Positions 48,001 to 57,000 of a stretch of DNA of 64,000 nucleotides are shown one piece after another. The stretch is from NCBI GenBank assembly GCA_024449915.1, contig JAMZAV010000294.1:420807-484806 (forward strand). Reading direction: 5' to 3'. This DNA is from Sweltsa coloradensis (lineage: Eukaryota > Arthropoda > Insecta > Plecoptera > Chloroperlidae). The translations under genes were made by a program, and so were the position numbers. Positions within the stretch are counted from its first letter, which is position 1. Each line of letters begins with the position of its first letter. The notes under the pieces were generated by a model. That model ran no database searches. It was not told the origin of the DNA and saw nothing but the letters and a program-made list of their open reading frames with translations.

Positions 48001-51000
48001 ATGGGGGGGGAGATAAAAAGTACCGTTATTGAAAGAATATCGCTATCATATAGGCCTAGCCCATGAATCATGGGCTAAACTAACATATCCATAACGGTGG
48101 CTTCCCTCAAGGGCTCAACCGCTCAACCATCCTCAACAATATGACCAGTACAAAAGTGGCACACAAAGAATTTGAAGTAAACAAAATGTCAATTTCACAA
48201 ATTCATCCGCCGCGAGCAAAAACTAATTTTAACCAAATTTTTGCTTACACTGATTCAAGAGTGATTTATGATTGTCGGCAACATAGGGAAGTGGAAAACA
48301 AGTTTCTTGGCAACAATAATATAAATTGACAGTTCCTTCCATTTTCCAACGTCGTTAAGATAACAATGAATTTGTGGGGTACTGTGAGTGTGACTTACGT
48401 AAAGGTGGCGACGACGTTTGTGGTGGGCCATCCGATGACGAACGAGGTGTCCATCGCCTTATTCACCTCGATAACGTCATCCATCGCACACCTGGTGAGC
48501 CAGAGTTCAGAGACGCGCACCTTCTCCTTGAGTTTGAAGTTCCCGCCAGACCGCGCCTTGGCGACCAGCAACAGGTCGCTGAAGAGGAAGAGGTGGCGGT
48601 CCTGACTCTGCACACCCTGCAACAGAACACGCACAGGGTTCAAGCCTACAGTCATCATGTGGCAAAACAATCTACAGTATAACATGTGGTATCGGTAGTC
48701 CTGGCTTTACACCCTGCAGGGTTGAATGAAGCCTATCCTACATCACGTAGAGGTGTATAGGTCGCCCTATATATATACAATCGGAATGGTCTCTATATAA
48801 CAGAACAGGTGGCATCGGTAGACCTAACTCTGCACACCCTGCAACAGAACACACCCAGGAAGGCTAGCCTACAACATCTTGTGGCTGGAGAAGCCACCCA
48901 GGTGCTTCTGGATGTCTCTGCTCCGATCCCAGCCTCAGCTTTGGTTTAGTGTGATCTCCCCCTGAGAAGCAGCCCACCAATACAGAAAAAGGAAGTTACA
49001 TTAAAAATAATTAATATTACTTCTTATCACCGATTCCGACAAAATGGCAGAAGGGGCCAGACGGTGCCCTGAAGTTAATTATTTTCGGAAAGGTGTCTTT
49101 TATATGTGATTCTAAACACACATTAAATTGACCTATTCATGAACAGAAAAACTTCCAAAATGACATTGCTTTTTCAAAAAAGTATTTGGATGAGCGTAGC
49201 GAGCGAAGCGAAGATTCCATTCTACTACACTGGAGAAAAAATTCCGGAATGTTTTTTTTTTCTTTCTTTCTTTCTTTTTTTTTTGTATTTTTGTCTGTTT
49301 GTCCGCACGATTCCGGCTAAACCGATACTCCGATTCCGATTGCGATGAAATTTTATGGAGGCCTTCGAAATCTCTGAACTTAGAACTGCCACGTTTTTGA
49401 GCGCAATCGGAAAATTATTTCTTATGAAAATCGCAATTTTACGATTGTTTTCGATTTTTAACAAAATTCTTCGATTTATAACACCTGCATGCATTGTCCG
49501 ATTGCAATAATTTTTTTACGCAACCTTAATTTTATGAATTGATATATTCGTGTGAATCTTGAGCGTTATCGAAAGATAAATTTCTAAATCGCAATTTTAG
49601 GACTTTTTTCGATTTTTTAAATTTCTTTGGCTTATAGCACCTACATGCTTTATCCGATCGTAATTAATTTTTTCACAGAACCTTAATTTCATGAATTTAT
49701 ATATTCGTGTGAAATCTGAGCGCAATCGAAAAATTATTTGTTATGAAAATCGAAATTTTACGATTTTTTTCTTTTTTAAAATTACGATTAATTAAAAAAA
49801 TTAAAAATTAAAGTTTATTTAATTTAAATTAATTTAAAAAAATCAAATTAGTAATGATTTTTTCACAGTACAACAGAAAATCCGCATAACACTTAACAAC
49901 TCAATGCACCAATTACGCTCATCCAACAACGCGGCGGGACTTGAGCGTTTTCCTAGTTTTAAAAAAAGAGTACTACATATATTTAAAAATATTGATGTAT
50001 ACAGTAGACAAAGGCAAATCTATACTGTAATTCTTATCTAATTTTAATAGTAAAAGGATGATAACCGTGGCATATGCCCTCTCAAAAACGCAAAAAGGTA
50101 ATATGGCGTACGACTGCTTATCAACATTCAACACAAACTAATAATAACAATTACTATGGACAGAGTAGACTTAGGACTGGACACACCTGTAAGATAATGC
50201 AGAAACGCAAGGCCTTCGAGGCAGTCAGCTGGGGGATTGAATTGAACGTTACATTATCACTTTGAAACTTTAGGACTGGACACACCTGTAACATACGTGC
50301 CTTCGAGTCTGGGAGGAGGGAGAAACTCCCAGTGATGCGAGTGAGCTACCAGATAGATGAATGTTTCTAGGCAGTCAGCTGGGGGATTGAATTGAACGTT
50401 ACATTATTACTTTGAAACTTTACGAGAAACAAATTCTCGAATTTCACCATTTTATGACATGTAAGGAAAGTATCGAAACTTTCACCAATGTCAGCAGTAG
50501 AAGTGTCAACTAAAGTGACAGTTCTCGAGTACCAACATGTCGATCATAATTCACAAGAGACTAGTAACCACGATTACGAACATTTCTGTCTTCATTTAAA
50601 CTCGTGCTTGTGAGTTGTGTGTATCGGATACTTACATTCCACACTACACTACGCAGTACGATATTAATATTATGTAAATTAAACTATCATGGTTGTAAAT
50701 TGTGATAGCAAGTCAAATGCAGCGGCTCACACGGTTTTTTGTATGCAGGGGGGGGGGGGGGCTAATTCTCGTCCGTCCAATAACCCCCTGCGGCCATGAC
50801 GCAATATGTTGACACGAGAATCATTTTTCTTCTTCGACTTTATCGTTGATTAAATATAAAATAATAACAGGGTTTATAATACGGCAGAAATCTTAATACA
50901 TTGAGTAGCAAAGTCATTTCTCTTCGTCGTAAAATATTTATTAAATAAACATAAGAGGTACCTACTACCATTAATTTTCATCCCGAAAAGTAACGAATTT

Positions 51001-54000
51001 TAAGTGGTTAAAACTAATGAGGTGTTTTTATTCACGAATAATTCGAGCGTGTCATAGTAAATTGATAGCAGTTATTATTTCCAAACATTAGAGAAAGACG
51101 ACGGTCGACTAGTTATTAAACGCCTAGGACATTTACATGTTTAAATTTCCATTCCCGTATCGAATCGTGAATGAGCTTTTCTTCAAATTAACATATTTAA
51201 TAACTAAATTACCCCCTTTTACAAGCCAAAATATTAAATGGTGTACCTTGGAATTTGGAATGTAACAACTAGACGAACATGTCTTTTGAATGACTAACCG
51301 GAAAACACTCTAAACGCGATACTATCTGTGGAATCCATTGCAAATCGTCGCCCTTCCGAGAAGCTATGGAATATACCTATTGTTGTGGAATCATTTGAAA
51401 AAATTAGCTTCGCGGGTACTCCAGTAGGTATATGGCATTATACTCTACCAGGCAAACAGGCTGTTAAGATTATGCATGCAACTTGCAAGACAACGTGTAT
51501 CACCCACGTGCGTGCGTTACTGCGTCGTAGTTGTGAACACCTGTTGGACGTTGACAGGAGGGACCGAGTTAGTTGAATGAAAGAGGAACTTGAATTTAAA
51601 AAAAGGGGAAAATTGGACTGGACATAATATCTCTTTTATGGATTATATGCAAATTTGAAGTCAATTTGAAAAGTAAAGTTCTAGGTGCAACAAATAATTT
51701 TGAGCTACATTTAAAAAAAAATCTGAAATAATGTTCGATGTGCGATTTTTTGTCACATGGTACAAATATGATTTTTAAACCGGTGGACGAAAAAAATCGT
51801 AAATCTTCTTTATGCAAGTTCCTATTTCATTCAACCAACTTTCAACTATTTTCCTTTGACTTTCAAAATATCGCTTTGAGTGCATTGGGTGAATTTACTT
51901 TTCCAAAGGGGAGAATGGGAATGGAATATCAAGTTGTCACTGTCGAGTGTCGCCAACAGTCACTGCCACTTCGCAAATGTGTTTGCGTGAGTACCTTGTT
52001 TATGTCATTATTGTCGTAATATAAAGCTCTAAATCATTTTCTATATAGTCCGCCGGACCAAAGTACACTTCACTTTGGGTAACACTAACACTGGCATTAT
52101 TTTCTGAAGAGGTAGGCCTACTAGTTGTCGAAAAGGAAAAATGGGCGTTGACGACTGTCAAGTTTGAGATAATCCACATCCAAACCAAACAAGTACATGC
52201 GTACCGAGTGGCATCAACGCAATAACAGAAGAACCACAAAGCTTCACCCAACTGATTATTCAAGCATTACTAGCTTACTTTTTGGCACAGATGAAAAGGC
52301 TATCAAATCTTATCAGTTTGTATGTTTTGTTTTGTGGTTTCACCAGCTAGTGTTCGTCCCGCCTTGCGCAGTACCAAGTGCGCGTGGCTATCGCCAAACA
52401 TGGCGAAGCTTCCTTCCGGTATTCGTACCACGTGCGTGTAATGTTGGCGGGAAGAAGCGGACGCTGTCCGAGACCTTGGACCTTGCTCGGTGAAATCTGT
52501 TGTAAGTTAGCTACGGGGGCGTTTTTGGCATCTCGTCTACAAGTGCACGGTGTTTCCTACAAAGTTTTATAGGCCTCAATTACTATTTATTCCACAAATA
52601 AATTATAAGACTTCATTTTTCAAGTTTGTGGTAGAGCCAGAGCTTAGGGAATGTAGAAAATTGGAATCTAGCAAAACGATAAGAATAATGTTGTCGGCAA
52701 CCTTTACAATTTACGTTCACACGTCAAACGTCACAACGGCCAACACATAAATAAAATAAAACCATTATTAATTACTTGGTGTCAGAAGCTTTTGACCCGG
52801 GATGTAATTCGTAATTACTACATAAAAACATAATTACATTCCACTGAGTGAGATACAAAAACGTTCACACGACCGACATGCAAATTGTTTATTAATCGAC
52901 ACGTTAATTATAACATAATTCGAAATATTCTAATCTAATCCAATCCACAGCTCAGCCCGAACTCCAAAGGAGCAATATCGAAGCGCTTCACACGCATACC
53001 TGAAAACCGTGTAGGGTTACTTTAAATCTGCCAGTAGTACGTAATGAACAGTAAATAATACCAATGTGTGTGGAGTGTGGGTATCCCAAAAACAGCTACC
53101 TCCATCTCATCCACAGTCGCAAGTCATGTTCCCGCCTTACCTTCATTTTGTTTTGAGGCGCTCCTACGCACACCATCACGAAGTCGTTTATTAGCATAGG
53201 TCTTCGCAGTTCAGCTCGCGTCGCACCGCACACAACACAACAACATGTTGCGAAACGATCTCAGATTTATTGCCATTCATATCAGATTGACGTTGTAAAA
53301 ATCTCTCTCGGACATGCAAACATTTAAACAATGCGAATACTGTGTAAACAACGAACGAGGATCCTGGTGTGTAAATGTCATGTTTGTTTGTCGCGGTCGT
53401 TTCTTACAGACCCGAAGAGTTCTTGGAGAACATGAAAGAGCCAGTGGCGTAACTACGGGGAGAGAGGCGAGTGGGGGCACAATTTTGTGGAAAGATTTTG
53501 CAAACTGACAGTAAAACTGAGTATCTTCACAATTTTATAAATTATCCACTAAACCACGCTATAGACTTGTAAAATACCACCAATTACAAAGTTAATAATT
53601 TTTAAAAAGATCCTAGTATTTGCGCCCCAGATCCCCGATTGTGCCAGGATACATACTTTCCCCGAAACAATTGTTTCATGGTCAATGTCCCCCCCCCCAA
53701 AAAAAAAAACATAAACAAAAACAAAAACAACAAGGGCTAGTTACACCACTGGAAAGATCAATAGCATAAGCCACACATCTATAGCAAAAAGGTCTTAGAA
53801 GCTAGATTCACTACTTATGGTAATCGGTATTCGGTTCAGTCGATGAAACGACCATCTATCTAAAGGGAAATAAAAAATACTAAAAATAATAACGATCTTT
53901 CACATAGAGACAACTGGAAACATAATTTTTTTAGAGAAGTCGGACGGCTATACCTTTTATGTACAAGTTCAGTTCGTTACGCTTTATGAGTTTTGTTGTG

Positions 54001-57000
54001 CGGTACGTGCTGAAGAGTTGGTTGTTTCAATCAATAGGTTGCAAGTTCTTATACATGATTATTTATAGACATTTCACTCCTATATCTTTAAAAACAAAAA
54101 TAGCTCGGTTCCACACAATCACAAGAGATGTCTCTTACCGTAGTAAACTGCACCGGCGCCTCCATAAGAAACTGCCTCTTCTCTGGACTGCCTTTCTCCT
54201 GGCGTCCCGGCGGTGACTCGTCTTCTCCCTCGGGACGCAGCGACTTGGCCGACAGGGCACGTTGCAGTCGTGCGGCCGTCGTCGACCGCTTCCTGATCAG
54301 CCCTTTCATCTTCTGCAACAAGAAGACATAAAGTGAGGTGGGTGGGTCACTCACTAATTGTGCTAACGCACTCTTCACGCATAGAACACACGACGTTTTT
54401 GTGGACAATCACGATTGACCTTCTTAAAACAGGCAATTACCGTATTACAATTTCACCCTCGATTTCACTCATATGATATTATATAGATTTAGTAGTAAAT
54501 GCGTACTTTGCTGAAGGTTTTGCCATTGACTGGTATGAACAAGATATTTGTAGAACATTAAAACAACAAGGACAACAGATTTTAAAAAATAACAATGATG
54601 AAATGAAACAGATCACAGCTTGTAATACGATGCTCCGAATCGCTCCAAGTCTAATGGGTCACCCTAAATATAGTTCAGGGATAGAGTGACATCAGAGTCT
54701 CAGAGACAAGAGCTATATTCGTAGACTCAAACACGTGTCAATTGTTTTTATACTATCTAGAAGCAAAGCATACTCGTTGGATTGGATTTCATTTCAAATC
54801 GACCACAGCGTTAGCATTTATTTATTTAACGTCATCCTATTCATTTAAATAACTGATTTACAAATCATCATACATCTTATCATATCAACCATTATATCCT
54901 TTCCCATTCTCATTTCCGTTTATTTTTATTAAATTAAATAATAATTTATGCTCTAACCTTTTAAGCTAAATATGAATCCATGCAAATTCAAACGGTCGAA
55001 ATGATTCAGGAACTTTGCCAGGCCCGGAGTGGTGGTGATAATATTCAAAGATTGTTTCACTATATACACTGTACACTATATAGTATGAAAATAATTGTGT
55101 AAAAAAATAAACAGAGACTAAAAAGCGAGCTAAATAGTAAGCGAAATGACGGCTAGAAAAATATTTTAGTGAAAATTGCCTCAATGGGTACCGAAAAAAA
55201 TACTTTATTAAAAATTACTACTTCAATATAGCACGCTAACTATTTACGGTCGTATCAATCACGAGTCACGACACACGACTGACGTTCTCGTGAAGCTCAT
55301 TTAGTAAACACAATTCATCGGGATGCAACCGTCTCACGATCACTGGTCTGTTTACTTGTTTGATTTGATTGAACATCGCCCTCGCATCGTCATCAATGTG
55401 TTTACATACTTCCCTCTGTGCAGACAGAATAAAAACACTTGTTTCTAAGAAATAGCCAGGTTTATTAAAAGCTTTTCAGTCATATAAAATTGAACAGTTC
55501 GGACGTAATCTGAGAGTTCTTGTTCTTCTTTGCGATACCCTAATTGATGTTCCGAGGATGATCGTGCATGAACCAGACCCGACCGGTTGGATATACGGAA
55601 GGAGTAGGACTCCCAGATAGCAAAAACACCTGAAAAGTCCGTTACAAGAATGCACATGTAATCGACGATTTTTCATTATTATCTCAACGCCGCGGATGTA
55701 AACGACACGGGCAACAAATTTTCAAACGGCACAGTTATATTTACGTGAGGAGTTCCTCGTGGCTGGGGGATTCTCATCACGTTTAGCGCCAAATGACCGA
55801 CGATCTGAAAAGGCAACATTCGCTAAACCCGTATTACAACTACTCCTGAATGTTTAACTAATGGACTAATGAAATTTACAATATTTTTTTGTTTAAAAAG
55901 GTAATTAGTTAAGAAACGAGTTTCCTTCTACAGGCAGTCCGCACTCGATGTACATACGGAAGCTCAGTTATACCTGACGCGTCAACTGACATTCTCAAAA
56001 CGAATTAGGCAATGTACACTTCGTGACAAACCAATTCGCGACTTCTTTTTCATTGTACATTATCGAACAGTGAGTACTATGAACCTCCACCCGTTTTACT
56101 GAATGATTCTTCCTCCATTGAAGCATCGTCTAGACACCGTACAGCGTCTAACGGTTGGTTGGACAAAAACAAACATGAATGCCAAATATAGACCGATACT
56201 TGAATCCATTTCCAGGGTGTACAAATCCAATCCACGCTTGGACCACGTAACATCGAAGTCAAGAGACAGAACAACGAGATTTGATGACGAGAACATTGAT
56301 GAGTGTGATAAAACCTGAAGTGTGATTTGCATCGAACCCATCGTCCTAGATGAGAAACGCCGAAATAATATTGTGTTACAAAAAACCGGCTGTCAAAGAT
56401 CGAACTCTTGACTTTCCGCACGCTGGGTACACCTTTTCGTGCGTCACCTGTTACTCGTGAATCAGCTGTTCGTCACTCAGTGGTGGTGGTGGTGGTCACA
56501 GTCAGTGCAGTTGACGTGACCTCCAAACAGTTTCCTCAAGTTCTCCCTTTTCACCACGAAAACAAGTTTGTAATAACCTTTGCCCTGGCTTCCGAGAATT
56601 CGAACCAATACACATATAAACAATCTACTAAAAACTACTGTAAAAACCGGATCAAAACATTCGGCCCAACGGTAAAATTGATTAACTTGTGAATAAAACA
56701 AGAGCATTCTCATTAGTACGAGAGCACTCAGAACGACACAAATCGCTCAGATAAGCAAATAATTTCAGGATTCTTCCCTCGACAATAAACCAGAATACTG
56801 CGAGAAGCGAGATGAACCTCTCAGGGCAATAAACACGTTAGAAAGTAATTGAGTTTTAATGGATTAACTGTAAAGACTTACGAACTAACTTCTTCCTATA
56901 CATATAAATAGATAAATAATTCGCTTATTTTACTTACCATGGTGAGGACATCTTTGTCGTAAAGCCGCAAACAATCGTTGGGAAATAGGTCTTGTATCCT

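Noticed and set aside
51328..51576. 82-codon plus-strand frame (MESIANRRPSEKLW...)
   Set aside because: No similarity recognised, no splice or promoter context; probably chance in an intron.
52340..52510. Plus-strand promoter and first exon
   Set aside because: Promoter-like words and a GTAAGT exist, but the coding product is unrecognised and nothing downstream joins to it.
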